NCBI GenBank assembly: GCA_021018995.1
Contig: CM037587.1
Location: 71,505,604 to 71,569,603 of the forward strand
Reading direction: 5' to 3'
Length of the DNA stretch: 64,000 nt
From: Chloranthus sessilifolius
Lineage: Eukaryota > Streptophyta > Magnoliopsida > Chloranthales > Chloranthaceae
Shown here: in pieces, positions 1 to 11,820 of the stretch
Numbering within the stretch: position 1 is the stretch's first letter
Layout: every line of letters starts with the position of its first letter
Program-made: the position numbers and the translations under genes
Notes under the pieces: generated by a model
Database searches by the model: none
What the model saw: only the letters and a program-made list of their open reading frames with translations
What the model was told of the DNA's origin: nothing

Positions 1-300
1 AGACATCGTTTGACCTTTTAAAAGTAGTCGTGTAATAAAAAACGGGATTAGTGGTGAAATTAATTATGGCCGTTAGATTAGAAAATTTTAATGGTTGATT
101 ATGAGTTTTATTTTTAGTGGTATTCTTAGAGTTTCTTTTCTTTATAAATACATATTGCAATCTGTTATGAGAATATTGAATGGATGATTAATAAAATTTA
201 TAAGCTTTGCTTTTTGCAAATTCTAGAGAACTTGAGATGAGTTTTCGTTAGAAGAGTGATTCTTCTCCCACGTGCGATTTGGTGTGAGACCAACTATCTC
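1..300. repeat. Left arm of a ~300-bp inverted repeat (LTR fragment)
   Basis: This arm is the reverse complement, with scattered mismatches, of about 1652-1950. Both arms share a run around AATATTGAATGGATGATTA and a pair of flanks reading TTTGACC / GGTCAAA. Together with the gag and primer-binding site between them, the right arm reads as part of a minus-strand LTR, so this arm is an inverted LTR piece. It is cut by the window edge and may continue to the left. Confidence 0.8.
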
Positions 301-1221
301 ATGCATCTCAGAATGAAAATTGGATGTTAACTCACAATGCAATGCAGAATGTGACTCAAGACTTGATTCACAGCATGACTCCGAACGTGAATCAGTATGC
401 AACTCATGAGATGATTCAAAATGCAACTCGAGAATATGAGGTGTATGTGCATCTACGAACTCTATATGCTCATGTGTAGGTGACACTATTGACACTAACG
501 ACTCATGTCTAATCAACTCAACTGATACTAACGACTCATGTGTGAGTGACTCATATGGGACCAACACAGAACTATCATTCATAACAGAAATAGAGGTTTC
601 GTCAACACAAATTAGGTTTAGGGCCATACACTCTTCTATTTCCTCCTCACTCATCACAGTATTAGGGTTATACACTTCCTTTCCTATTTTCAATTTTCCT
701 TGCTCCTTATTTTCTTCATCTCTAATGAATAAACTTTGAACGGGAAATTTTGTGGGACATTCTTAGGCAAAATGTCCAAACCCTGGACACTTAGAGCAAT
801 CAGGATACTTATCTGTCTTGGTTTTCAAACTCCGTAGAAGGTAATGGTGTGTCAAAGGAATATACTTTTCAATAAGTTTCACCTTTATCTCCTCTTATGT
901 GGAGATGGGTTTACTCCAAAGAAATTCAATATGACGTTCTATATGAGTCCAAAATTTTTTGGCGTTACCCTCCAACTTTGTTTTAACTAGCCTAATTTTG
1001 TACTCATCCGGTACGCCATATCAATCAAAATACTCCTCTATACTAAACAACCACTCTACGAATGTTTTATGGTTCATCCATCCCTCAAAATTTGGAACCT
1101 CATCTCGAATAGATTTTAGATACTTCTCGGCAGGGTCGTACTCAAGATCACGATGATGAGGGTATCCCCTAACTTTATTTGACATACCATGCAAACAAAA
1201 TAAAATTCCTAATGCAAACAC
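301..1221 (-). pseudogene. Retrotransposon gag remnant with CCHC zinc knuckle
   Basis: Read on the minus strand from about 1221 downwards, the translation resembles a plant Ty3/gypsy-type gag: a charged leader, then FEGWMNHKTFVEWLFSIEEY, then a CCHC knuckle (C-SK-C-PGFG-H-FA*E-C) near 775-805 that carries an in-frame stop. The reading frame is also broken between 880 and 1020. Downstream, an acidic, repetitive open stretch (about 300-693) with repeated HESLVS units runs into the inverted LTR arm, so the 3' end is a recombination product and not a natural terminus. No protease or polymerase follows. The role would have been capsid formation for a retroelement; this copy is dead. Confidence 0.72.
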
Positions 1222-1235
1222 CCTAAACTAGAACT

Positions 1236-1249
1236 GTGCTCTGATACTA
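1236..1249 (-). other. Primer-binding site for initiator Met tRNA
   Basis: On the minus strand the sequence reads TAGTATCAGAGC, one base from the usual plant PBS TGGTATCAGAGC. It sits just inside an LTR end (TATATCA) and just upstream of the gag remnant, exactly where a minus-strand LTR retrotransposon should have it. Confidence 0.7.
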
Positions 1250-1253
1250 ATTT

Positions 1254-1960
1254 GATATAGAAAAAAATGCTAAAACCGTAGTTATGCAATTTTAATATCA
1301 ATTTGAGATGTAATTGAGCAGTGGAAATATAGAATTAATCTCAAAACACATAAATTATTTAATATCTTTATTAGGGCAATTTAATTGATTCGATTTAGCG
1401 TCTTTTAGCATATAAACTTTTCGATCTAGAAAATATGTCTAAAGATAGACTCTAGTTTCGATCTAGCTTAGGGCACCAAGCGACAATTTCAAATCCTTAG
1501 ATAAATTACCTGTCAATAATCAATAAGAAGATTATAGGTTTCTAAAATTCAAGGCTCAAATGGAGAAACAAACTTAGATAAATTACCTGTCAATAATCAA
1601 AAAATAAAATCGAAAAAGGAAAGAAGATCAAAGGAATCGCTCTAAGGAAGATAATTGACCCCACACCAAACCGTATGTGGGAGAAGAATCACTCTTTTAA
1701 CGAAAACTCATCTCAAGTTCTTTAGAATTCGCACAAAGCAAAACTCATAAATTTCATTAATCATCCATTCAATATTCTCATAAGAGATTACAATGTGTAT
1801 TTATCAAGAAAAGAAACCCTAAGAATACTACTAAAAATAACACTCATAATCAACTATTAAAAGTTTCTAATCTAACAGTCATAATTAATTTCATCACTAA
1901 TCTCTTTTTTTTTATTACGTGACCACTTTTAAAGGGTCAAATGATGTCTGATTGATGTAA
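1254..1960 (-). repeat. 5' LTR of the minus-strand gag element (right inverted arm inside)
   Basis: The LTR runs from the PBS at 1249 up to about 1960; its outer end is not sharply visible. Positions 1652-1950 form the right arm of the inverted repeat with 1-300. A short internal duplication (CTTAGATAAATTACCTGTCA) occurs near 1498 and 1573. The outer boundary needs another copy to fix. Confidence 0.55.
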
Positions 1961-2289
1961 AATTGGTCTTGTTTGAAAGCTTATCGAAGTAGCTTTCCAA
2001 TAAGACAAAAATCACACAATTCCAACATATATTGATAGACTTACGACCACTTTTATGATGGTTGAACTGAAAGTGACGAAATTAGCAGTCACATATCACA
2101 TATATGTGCCTGGCCCTTAAGTAATTCAAATAAGGAAACTAATCCTAAAAACCCACTTATTAAAAGAATCCTAATAAAAAATGAAGCTAAACCTAGAAAA
2201 AAGCCTAAAATAACGTGCACACGGGTTTTTAACAGGCCTTTTAAAAACCCATTCGCAGGTCCACTTTATCTTTCGATGACTCTTCTTTA
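1961..2289. other. Unassigned spacer
   Basis: AT-rich sequence with no convincing open frame, splice pattern or repeat that I can recognise. It probably belongs to the long 5' introns of the GATA gene or its upstream region. Confidence 0.3.
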
Positions 2290-2715
2290 TTCGGCGTATA
2301 GGCTTCAATTCCGCATTAGATACCGATATTGTATTGGTATTGGCTGATACTGACCCTTATTGGGGTGCAATACAGTTAATGGTATTGGTACTGATATCTC
2401 CTCAATACCTGTATCAGGGTGGTATCGGTATCGGTTCTCGACGAAACCCATACGTACTGCCCATGGGTTAAAATGCCGGAAAACCGGTACGTATCGTTCG
2501 GTCAAAAAACCGGTACGTTCCGGACGATACGTACCGGAACAATAGTGTACTGGAAGATACATTGAATGTATCGTCCGGTATTTGCAATACAAATGAGCGA
2601 TACGGTACATTTAATGTACCGTATCGTTCACGTCCGATACCGATACGTATCGTCTGATACGTATCGGTATCGGACGATATTTGGATCCATGGTACTGCCA
2701 ATACGTATTGGTATT
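2290..2715. repeat. Foldback repeat built of CGATACG / GTATCGG motifs
   Basis: The stretch is packed with both orientations of GGTATCGGTA, CGATACG and CGGTACGT, so it can fold on itself over its length. The right end (GACGATATTTGGATCCATGG) closely matches the end of the copy at 46570-46866, which shows this is a dispersed family. Open frames here are artefacts of the periodic motif. Related copies are at 46570-46866, 48818-49135 and possibly 52800-52945. Confidence 0.75.
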
Positions 2716-3754
2716 GACCGATTTTTTATAGCATGACTCCACTCTCATAGGAATGCTTAGGTTTCTGTTGCTGCTGTTTTAGGTGCTGACATTAGATACT
2801 GCCCCTGTTCACGTTGATGGTTCTTGTCGATGCCACCCTGGCAGCTATACGCAAAGCAGCCCAGCCCGATCGAACTATTACTATATACACATAATTAGTC
2901 ACCAAGTGTAACCTTTTGTAAAAATTCTATGCTCCAATAGAAAGCCTCGGCCTCTATCTCTGTCCGCCATGGGTGGTATTACTTGCTCAGAGGCCTCTGC
3001 CCCTTATCGATGTTAAATTGAGAAAGAAGTCAAGAGCACTTTCTCTGTCTCTCTCTCTCTCTTTCTATATATATATATATATGTATATCATCACTTTATA
3101 TATATCATCACTTTATCAAGTGCTAAAGATTTATTTTAAGATGAAGAGATTTTTTTATTTTGCTTTGGAGGGATAATTTGGTTTTTTTTTTTTAACTCAC
3201 AACAAAGTACGATTGTTTTTAACATTGTTCAGAATAATCAACTTCCATTTGCTATATTTATATTCTACAGTTTGTCCATCCTACTTGGGTCAAGTACCAG
3301 TGATAATATTTTACTGATTCACACCATATATTTGACCTGGGTTATTATTGACCTAGTTCTCCATTCTAGCTATTATGTGTATGGGCCATGGACCAAATTG
3401 GTAATTGGATCATCATGATCAAATTGAAACATGAAAATGGTCAGCTAACCTACAAAAATTCATTGATTCGACAATTAAGGTCATCTAAGTAATGAAAATG
3501 GTCTCTATGGATATATTGGCATGTGGATGGTCCGAATCAATGGTCACATGTATATACTGTATGTATGGGTAGTTGCTTTGAATTCTACAGTGTCCTTAGC
3601 ATGTGGGTGATCCAAAATTTTCTCTTTGGGCTAGCTACATGGCATCCAAATCAATGATCACATGGGTAGTTGGTTTGAATTCTCCAAGTACTTGGCTCCG
3701 AGTATGTTATACTTGCTGTTAGCTAATAAATTCTATCCAGCCAGATGCTATTCA
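2716..3754. other. Spacer with (CT)n(TA)n tract and a degenerate direct repeat
   Basis: A CT tract followed by a TA tract lies at about 3045-3082. Two related segments of about 115 bp near 3519-3610 and 3633-3705 share GTAGTTG(C/G)TTTGAATTCT. No coding exon was recognised; in particular I found no TIFY or CCT exon of the GATA gene here. Confidence 0.4.
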
Positions 3755-4116
3755 CTGTGTCTGGCATAGCTCTCTGCTAGCTCCCTGCCAGAGCAGGGTT
3801 TACCTGCTTTAGCAGGTTCCCTTTCCCTTTGCTAAATCCCTGCTACCTGCTTTAGCAGGTCCCCCTTCTCCTTGTTAACTCCCTGCGTAGCAGGATTTAC
3901 CTACTTCAGCAGTTCTCTCCTGCTCTCTGCTCACTCCTTGCCATAGCAGATTTTCTTTGCTCTGGCATGGAGTTAGCAGAGAGCAAGGCGGTAGCTGCTA
4001 GAGCAGGTGAATCCTGCTTTGCAGGGAGTTAGCACTTAGCAGGTAAAAGGGGGGCCTACTAAAGCAAGTATATCTGGCTCTGGCAGGGAGCTGACAAAGA
4101 GCTATGCGAAGCGCAG
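3755..4116. repeat. Foldback element, GAGCTC/CTGCTCTAGCAGG family
   Basis: The ends are inverted copies: left TGGCATAGCTCTCTGCTAGC, right GCTGACAAAGAGCTATGCGA. The interior is a run of variants of CTGCTTTAGCAGG and TGCCAGAGCAGG in both orientations. Family members are at 11389-11602 and 50619-50974, with a scrap at 23680-23748. The element is non-coding, in the style of a MITE. Confidence 0.8.
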
Positions 4117-4591
4117 CCGAAGTTTCTATAATGGGAGCTTGAGAGCACAACTCACTCCTATCTGGGGGTGTCACTGTACATGAGCGAGTTCCATTCAATT
4201 GTATGTCATTACTTGCCAATCTTGTTTACAAAAGCTAATCTTGAATTAGCCCCAAGACAAATCTCAAAGATCTGAAATGGATTCTGAGCGCTAAAATGGT
4301 TGTCAGTTGAAGTATCTGAGGTGACTGCGAAAGTCAAGATTTCCCTAAGAACAAAATTATCATGGAATTGCTTGGGGTGGGTAGTACACTTTAAGCAGGA
4401 CCTCGTGGCTTCTGATCAGCTTTTGTTCAAGGTTTACTCTACCGAGCGTAACCTTATGCACCTACTTCACTCATGAAGCTTGTGTATCTATAATCAAGTT
4501 TTGTTGAGTAGTGGATGTCTCAAAATATTTAGAGTGCGAAAATGTGTATTTAGAATCGTGTTCATGTTCGAGTAGTGGATGTATTTTAGAA

Positions 4592-4671
4592 AATATGTAG
4601 AGTGCTAAAATTATTGTTTATTTGTTTTGTCAATATGTAGAGTGCTAAAATTATTGTTTATTTGTTTTGTC
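4592..4671. repeat. Perfect 40-bp tandem duplication
   Basis: 4592-4631 is repeated exactly at 4632-4671 (unit begins AATATGTAGAGTGCTAAAAT). The absence of mismatches points to a recent event. It lies in the intron just upstream of the GATA zinc-finger exon. Confidence 0.9.
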
Positions 4672-5045
4672 ATTAAGACATTCTGTTGCCCTAGCTTAAT
4701 ATATGTTGTCTGACTTGGTTTTGTAATAGTGAATACAAATTATTCACCAGGGTAAATTTCTTTCTATTTTACATATTACAACTTGGCCATAGGGACAGAG
4801 TTAAGGTCTCCTCTTTATAGATCCTTGGTGTGAACGTCCTGTTTTTCCTTTAGTTTAATTTTGCTGCAGATTAATACTAAATTCATCTCATTGGAAGTTT
4901 TTTGTCCTGTTTTCTTCTTCATTGTCTCTATGCTAGCTTTCCATCCATCTCTAAGGCAGATATATGGGTTTAGAATCCATTATCATTCTGCACCTACACT
5001 TTCGTGATTTAGCTCGTAAGTTTATCTTGGTATATGATTGTTCAG

Positions 5046-8000
5046 ATGCCGTCATTGCGGCATTAGTGGAGAAGCTACTCCAATGATGCGTCGTGGACCT
5101 GAGGGACCGAAGACTCTTTGTAATGCATGTGGACTTATGTGGGCAAATAAGGTAGTTGCTTGGACCTTTTTTCTGCTATTTATGATGGCCCCAAAATTTG
5201 ATTCTTCTACAATCTGCTAACTGCTTCTGCTTCTGTGAACCTGATACTTTGTATGATAACAGTGGCTGCCATCTCCTAGTACTATTAGCATTCTTTTGTT
5301 ACCACCTTCTAGTATTATTAAAGTCCTTTCGTTACAAAACGAAAATTGGATCCAAATATGCTGTACTCTTTTTATTCTGTTCTAATATGCTTCCAATGCT
5401 ACCTGGCCTTTCACTGCCTGGGCTTGGTGCACCACCCAATTGAAATCGCTGTAGCAAATCTGAAGCCATTTCAGCTCCACAGTAGCAGTATAAAATGATA
5501 GCGTAGTGTTAACTCAAGGATGCTTACTAATGTGAAATGAACCCTTCTACGCAAAGTTATGCCCTAACGAAGTTTAGCGTGTCAAATGTTTTTAAGAATC
5601 GTTCCATGCATAGAAGTTTTGTGTGTCTGCCTTAAATATTTATGGGAACAAATATTAACAATGCAGGCCTTCATTATCCACTTGTAACTTTGATTGATCC
5701 CTGGTGAAGTACAGTCATCTTATTGCATGGTCGTGCCCTATGTTAATTTGTAATTCGTTCGATTTGCATTCAAATTCGTAATTCGCAATTCGCTACTTCC
5801 ATACGAACCCGATTCGCTAGAGGTAGGATGAGTTTTTAATTTAACTATTATTATTTTTTTGGTAAGCTTACAAGACGTTAAAATGCATAACTATTGAAGT
5901 TAGTTATGTATTAAAAGATCCATTTGGTTTCTTGGTTAGCCAAGCATGATACTTAGTCAAAAGGTGTTACATGTCTTGGGTTCAAGTCTCCCCAGTCCCA
6001 TTTATTTTTATCCTCTATTCGCCCAATTAATCCAGTTTGGCCTAATTACACTGAATCGAATGGCGAATTGATTCCTTGTGAACGAGTTTGCCATTCGGAG
6101 GGTGTACGAGCGAATTAATTAACCTAGGTCTTGCAAGTGATTATATGAAGGTTCCAATTAGAAGATAGAATCATTGAATACAAACCCATGAAGGGTGATT
6201 CTCATGTCCTTGTATCACTGGACGGGCATAAATTGCTGCTTGTGAATTATGCAGAGAACAGCCCACAATAACCTGAATAGATGAAAATAACTGGAATGTG
6301 AAATAGAAACTAGGCGCTGATCTAAAAGGTATGAGAACCCGCCTTTATATCGATAACAAAACTATGTGGAAACCCAGTTTTAATTCAGCGGTTCTAATCT
6401 GGATAGCAGTTTGCAGTAGGACTGAGATTATGGTAGAAAAATAAATGGTAAGCAGTCTTTAAGCAGCAGCAGTTACCTGACAGATTAATACCAGTGGTAT
6501 TTAGACTAAACGCCTTGAATGTAGTAGTCTAAAATTCTGAACCACGGTAAAAATATAGAATAGAGAATTAGAGTAGCAGTAGCACAGTACTTAAGAGAGT
6601 TACAGTCCAGATATGAGGTTCAGAATTTTCTGCTGGAAGGACAGTTCTATAGTCGAATAAGGACCTCGAGAAGGTAGCTAAATACCAGAATAGTGTAGAA
6701 AAAAATTGTCTGTTATATTCCCAAAAATAAATCTCGGTCTTTTAAAGTAACAAAATAAAGGCTATCAAGTTACATTTGCCCCTCTATGCTTCATCTTTGA
6801 TGGGCGGTGGTGGTGACAATGTTACGTAGGGATACTGATGAAAGTAAAGCGGATGGGTCGATTGGGGATTATTGGATGGCAGCTTTCTATGCGGGGCTGT
6901 GGAGTATATGGGGCGAAAGAAATCTACGGATTTTCGAGAGTAAAACACGCCCAGTTGGGTTGATCAGGAGGGCCATCTGAGACCTGGTGTGGTTTTGGGT
7001 TGAGATGGATGGGATAGGTCCTCGTGAGGAAGCCTACTTGTGGGACCCAGGCTGAGGGATGTCATAACTGGTTTCACTGTGGTCTGCTTTTAGGCGTGTT
7101 GGTGTATCTGTCTTTATTTTCTTTTGGTCGCTTCCTTGTATTGGTTTTTCAGCACCTCACTGCTTCAGTATAAGTTACTTTACTGATAAAATAAAATAAA
7201 ATAAAAGCTATCGAATGTATTCTAATTTGCGTACCTGATTTGGATTCTTAAGTAAAAAAAGGAAGTTACTTTGACTCCAAGGAAATAAGAAAGTTAACTG
7301 CACCTATATCATAGGACACTCAAATAAACTAATTAACTTTTGATTTGGCTAATGGGACCCGAGATTAATAATCTCGATAATAGGGTTACATGTGACCACT
7401 TTTAAGTGATCATGTGACACCTAATCGCATGGGCCAATATTAAACCTCTTTTACTCCCTTGTTAATACCCTGTTCTGATCTCCATCCTCCCCCTTTTAAT
7501 GCATTACATCCTTCCATGCTGGAGATAACTTGGTTCCATGGAGTTGGCTTTCTCATAGATCTCAAACAGGTCCAGTGTTGTCATATACTTGGCATATTTA
7601 TAAATCGCATAAGCCATGAAGGCTTATGCAATTTAAAAAGTATGCATGGACGCCATCGCATACTGAAGTATGCCATGGCATAGTACATATTCAATTTTTT
7701 TTATAGCTTCTCGATAGCTATAATAGAGCACCTCCCCTCCCCTTTCAATTTTTCAATGCCAATTTCAAGCCTCTCCTTCTCACTCTCTTATTTTCTTCAA
7801 GGTTTCCTCCGGGTCAACTAGTCAACTATATTCAAGTCTCAAAGAAGCATAATGTTTTTTTTGTTTTCTTAAATCTTTAAGTACCAAAACAGCCTTCAAT
7901 AATCAAGAATGAAGAAAATCAGGATTCAAGAATTATGTTTTTTTTTTTACTTTTTGTCATATAAAAGTTGAACATGCCTCGAGTACTAATGAGTAATGAC

Positions 8001-10562
8001 AAATTATATACTAGTTTGCATGTTTATAATTGAATAGAATATAAATTATTACATCTAGTCATTTCCTAATTTTTATAAGTTTTTCTAAATTTTATTTATT
8101 TTTCTTTCTAATTTATTTATTTATTAAATCATTCAAAAAAACGAGGTATGCCATTACTTATGCCATTATGCCAACTCGCATAAATCATTTGGCAATGCCA
8201 TTGCTTAGGATTTCTTATGCCAGTTGACAACATTGAACTTGTCTTTATCCAACTTCTTAAACTTGAGTGCAATGATTCATGTATTCTCCGAATTTGGGCT
8301 TCCCTTTCGATAAATTACTGACGATGTTCCTCTTCGTGTTTTTTTTTTTTTTTACTTTGACCGCTACCGATTCTGAAATTTATCTTTCTTCTTCAATTGC
8401 ATTTCTTTAACTTCAACAAGGCTCAGCTCTCTCCTTAAGGTGTTCATGGTATTCGAAGATGTCAAATACATTGATGTCCAATTGCTCGAGTAGTGCCAAT
8501 TGGTAAGCGTTATCCCTGATCTTATTGACAATCCTAACTGGTCCAATTTTTCTCTGTTTAAATCTGTTGCAAGTACCCTTACAAAACCTCTCTTTCCGCT
8601 AATAAACCATCACTACAGCTCCCTTATTTGATGCTCATTGGCTTCCCCTTTGTACCTTAAGTTACTTTCTTGGATTTGATGACAAATTTGTTGTCCAATT
8701 TTCAAATATATTCGGCAAAAGAATCAACTTGGCTAGCCTCCCTTTAGGTTGATGTAGAACGAAGTATACCCCTTTTGTCCAAACATTAGAACTCTGATTT
8801 CGCATCATCTTTGCTTTTAAAGCGTGATGAGAGTCATCACAATGTTCTATATGTTTTTCTTTGGTTTCATGTATATCCACTCATGTAGTTATAGCAAAGT
8901 GACAAAATACGGGTACGGGTTTAATATGGTGAGTGAGAAAGTCAGAAAAAAGGCAAAATACGGGGGAAGAAAAAAAAAGGTAAAAAACTTTAAAATATGA
9001 AGCCCAAAAAAACCTGGAAAAATTGGGGAAAAACAAGATAATAAAAAAAAAAAAAATTAAAAATTTTAAAAGTACAATAAAATACTGGAGAAAACGTTTA
9101 ATACGTGAAAGATGTGTATTATACGAAAATATATGTTTTATTAAAAAATATGGGTACTATACGTGTTCAGTACGTTGTTGAAAAATACATGTATTATATG
9201 CGTTGTAAAAAAAAAAGGGAGTATTTTGTCACAGTGAGTTATAGGATGGAGCTCTTCCATATATTCCACAATACTTTTATCTTTTTCTTGCAAATTTTGA
9301 CAAACATTGGTAGAGATCTCTGGCATAGCTGACTGGTAAAACTATCCATCGACGATGGGTCATCATCTTTTCCCACAGTTATTTTCTCCTTCCGACACGA
9401 TGGGATCCGGTTGAATGTCTTCCCACCATTCTAGGGTGACTCGTAAATTTCACCGCTACAAACTTTACTATATGCTGGTTCAGTACCTCTTTTAACGCAA
9501 AAGATGTTTTCAATTTCACCTTCGCCTGCAATAATCTGAATTGATGCAAATACATGGAATGTGAAATAGAAAACTAGGCAGCTGATCTAAAGGGTGATGA
9601 AAACACACCTTTAGATTGATAACAAAACTATGTTCAAATACTGTTATAATTCAGCAGTACTAATCTGGATATAACTCTGCAATAGGAGTGAGAGTTTGAT
9701 AGAAAAATAAATGGTAAGCAGTTTTTAAGTAGCAGCAGTTAAAGGTCACGTTAATACTAGATGTATTTAGACTAAAGAGTTTAGTCTTGAATTCAGTAAT
9801 CTAAAATTGTGAACAGTAAAGCATTGAAGAGAAAATTAGAGCAGCAAATCACAGTACTTACAGATGTTTTCTGGGGAAACAACAGAGTTTCTAGTTGAGA
9901 TATGGATCTCGAGAAAATAAATCTCAGTTTTTAGAGGTAACAAAATAAAAACTAATAAACGATTCCACGTAAATTTCCAACCTAACTCGGACACTTAAGT
10001 AATATAGAAAGTTACTTGGACTCTTTAAGTAAATAAGAAAGTTACTTGAAAGTGCATGTAAGCTGTCTCATTTTTACTACAATAACGCAAAGCTGAATCT
10101 TGCAATGAGGCGTCAATTATTACCTATTTATGAGCCATCTAAATGCTTTGAAACATTCAGGGAACGCTGAGAGATCTTTCAAGGGCACCATACTTACAAA
10201 TTCAGAATCCTCCGCCGAACTCGAATGAGGTAATAATATATGTAATAGTTATTTTCTGAGTTCAAATGCTAAGGTTTCACTTCTCAGCACAAAGGTCAAA
10301 TTTCAATTCCGGCATTTTTATATTCAGTTTTCATCACACTTTCAAATTCAGATATATCTTTCATTGTATAGAAACTCAAAATTATCTACCTTGCAGCCAA
10401 GGCGAGTACAAGTTGACCAACAAGTTCTTAACATTGACTTTTCGTTTTCTTTGAATTTTTGTACTCTCCATTTATCTCTTCTTGCAGAATGAAACAAGTG
10501 ATGGCGACCTAGTTCGGGGCAATCGAGCTTCAATGACCACCGAAAATGGTCATGAGCCCTGA
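5046..10562 (+). CDS. GATA transcription factor, TIFY/CCT class (GATA24/28-like), 3' half
   Basis: Three coding exons are visible: 5046-5151, 10161-10229 and 10488-10562, all with AG/GT borders and compatible phases. The first encodes a GATA zinc finger C-RH-C-(20)-C-NA-C, followed by GLMWANK. The 20-residue loop and the PMMRRGP motif are diagnostic of the class that also carries TIFY and CCT domains (ZIM/ZML proteins). The second exon starts [10 protein letters not shown], as family members do, and the last ends NGHEP-stop. The TIFY and CCT exons are not in the window, so the gene continues to the left. Such proteins are nuclear regulators that bind GATA-containing promoters. The 5-kb intron 5152-10160 is full of transposons (a gypsy element, a LINE and foldbacks), yet the exons are intact. 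Exon assignment is from sequence; the exact paralogue cannot be decided. Confidence 0.88.
5735..6125. repeat. Foldback repeat with AATTCGTAATTCGC motif
   Basis: The left third is dense in TTCGTAATTCGCAATTCGC variants and the right third in GGCGAATTGA / GAGCGAATTAA, so the ends are self-complementary in character. A tRNA-like segment lies between them (5930-6000), with GGGTTCAAGTCTCC resembling a pol III B box. It lies inside the large GATA intron. Confidence 0.55.
6265..7302 (-). repeat. 3' LTR of a Ty3/gypsy element, split by a LINE
   Basis: 6265-6790 plus 7207-7302 align in order with 9527-10056: shared blocks include GGAATGTGAAATAGAAA, AAAATAAATGGTAAGCAGT and AAATAAGAAAGTTA. The gap in the alignment is exactly the LINE insertion. 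The outer end is ...CTGCA. The many differences between the two LTRs indicate an old insertion. The element is antisense to the GATA gene. Confidence 0.75.
6791..7206 (+). mobile_element. 5'-truncated LINE 3' end
   Basis: The + strand translates to a typical LINE C-terminus ([20 protein letters not shown]), followed by a 3' UTR and a tail of repeated ATAAA units. Short similar sequences at the two edges (GCTATCAA before, GCTATCGAA after) may be the target-site duplication. It interrupts the gypsy LTR. Confidence 0.7.
7573..8236. repeat. Foldback repeat with ATGCCATA / GCATAAGCC motif
   Basis: The ends are inverted: left GTGTTGTCATATACTTGGCA, right TGCCAGTTGACAACATTG. Both ends are rich in ATGCCAT, GCATAAG and TATGCCAT in alternating orientation, while the centre is plain AT-rich sequence. 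It is inserted in the gypsy internal region. Confidence 0.72.
8893..9240. repeat. Foldback repeat with AATACG motif
   Basis: Inverted ends AGTGACAAAATAC (left) and GTATTTTGTCACAGTG (right) enclose repeated AATACGGG, AATACGTG and TATACG units. It is non-coding and separates the gypsy gag and integrase remnants. Confidence 0.72.
9527..10056 (-). repeat. 5' LTR of the Ty3/gypsy element
   Basis: It begins TGCAATAATCTG and ends AAAGTGCA on the plus strand, and is collinear with the LINE-split LTR at 6265-7302. It ends 104 bp before the second GATA exon. Confidence 0.75.
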
Positions 10563-11388
10563 GCATTTTTTTCACCAATTGGGGAAGAAGAATTGAATGT
10601 GGGAGCTCTTCCTTTCTTTGATTTGATGGCTTCTTTCCTCATAGTAGACCTGTAACATAAGAACCCAAGAAGGGGGATTAGTTTTATATGAAAGCTTGCT
10701 GCTTGCGATAAACAGCACCCGGATCTGTTTCTAATCTATTTATAAGTACCTGCTTAATATGCAGGAAATCTTGCATGAATTTGTGTAGCTGATGAAATTG
10801 AAATTATGATAGATTTTCTCTCGTTAGGCATCATTTTTAGTCACTGATACCGTAAAAAAACTGACGGATATGGGTTTCAAAGCCCTAACGTATAACAGCA
10901 AGAGTAATGTTTAGAGGGGATTCTGTAACTAATGGATGCTCCGTAATTGCAACAGCAGAATTCATTGTATGTCAAATCCCTCACCGGCGAAGGAATGGGA
11001 AATCTTTCTCCTGTTACATGAATCAAATGCTTCATTTGATCCGAAAAGTCATCTATTTTTCAACAATGTCTTTGTCATTTGATCCAATAATCATTAAAGA
11101 TGCCGACACTTTCGACGAAATTTATAAGGACTAGAAATTGAAAAGAAACAACTTCATTTTTTACAACCATTGCCCATTCTTTTGTTGTCACTTGTTTCTA
11201 TGTTTATCAACCAATCAAACCTGTCTGAATTATGGGAGGCTTTGGAGAAGAAAAACATGCTGTGTACTATGCTAATCCAATTCTGAGTCTAACAACAATC
11301 ACTCATTTGGTGGTTTGTATTGAAGCTGGGCGTTGAATTCTAGCGCAGATTGGGTGTTTGAAAGCTCGGTTGGGTGCTATCTGTCATG
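10563..11388 (+). other. 3' UTR of the GATA gene and flank
   Basis: The sequence follows the TGA at 10560-10562. No polyadenylation site can be fixed with confidence. Beyond about 10.9 kb there are no recognisable genes or repeats, only short open frames without family resemblance. Confidence 0.4.
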
Positions 11389-11602
11389 AACTAAGGGTGT
11401 GTGTTTGGGATTTGCTCTATGGAGGCAAAGAGCAGCTCTCTGCTCTGGGGCAGAGCACCTTTGTATGAGATTGGGTTTGGTTGTTAGTGCTCTTAGCTCT
11501 TTCGGAGAGTGGAAGAGCTGAAATTGGGTCTCTTTAAAAGAGCAACTTAAACCTGCTCTTTTAAGTGGGCTGCTCTTTGGCTCCGAAACACAGCCTATAT
11601 GT
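11389..11602. repeat. Foldback element, GAGC family (short copy)
   Basis: The ends TAAGGGTGTGTGTTTGGG (left) and CCGAAACACAGCCTATATG (right) are inverted. The interior contains AAAGAGCAGCTC, CTCTGCTCTGGGGCAGAGC and similar units. It is related to 3755-4116 and 50619-50974. Confidence 0.7.
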
Positions 11603-11625
11603 CCAATCCCAGAACTTAAAGGTGA

Positions 11626-11820
11626 TAGGATGACTGTTGCCAATGCTAGAACTGTTTTTGTAGCAGCAATATGAAATATTTGGTAATAGTAGGATGACTG
11701 TTGCCAATGCTACAACTGTTTTTGTAGCAGAAATATGGAATATCTGGTAATAATAGGATGACTTTTGCCAATGCTAGAACTGTTTTTGTTGTAGCAGCAA
11801 TATGGAATATTTGGTAATTT
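11626..11820. repeat. Three tandem copies of a 64-bp unit
   Basis: Copies start at 11626, 11690 and 11754, each opening TAGGATGACT and including GCCAATGCTA and ACTGTTTTTG. The third has a three-base insertion. No coding potential. Confidence 0.9.

Larger units (their letters stand above)
7303..9526 (-). pseudogene. Ty3/gypsy internal region, heavily deleted
   Basis: The region is flanked by matching LTRs. Minus-strand remnants are visible. Around 9141-9330 a gag-like piece contains [12 protein letters not shown]. Around 8400-8610 there is the end of an integrase/chromo region with RKERFCKGT, then [20 protein letters not shown]. The RT and RNase H core is gone, and two foldback repeats are inserted (7573-8236 and 8893-9240). 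The frames carry stops throughout. The element would once have encoded gag-pol; it now only lengthens the GATA intron. Confidence 0.7.

Noticed and set aside
2305-2701. Tyr/Arg-rich open frames as small genes
   Set aside because: They are translations of the CGATACG foldback repeat in several frames.
5930-6000. A tRNA gene
   Set aside because: A B-box-like sequence is present, but the acceptor stem and a plausible anticodon arm are not; more likely a SINE or chance.
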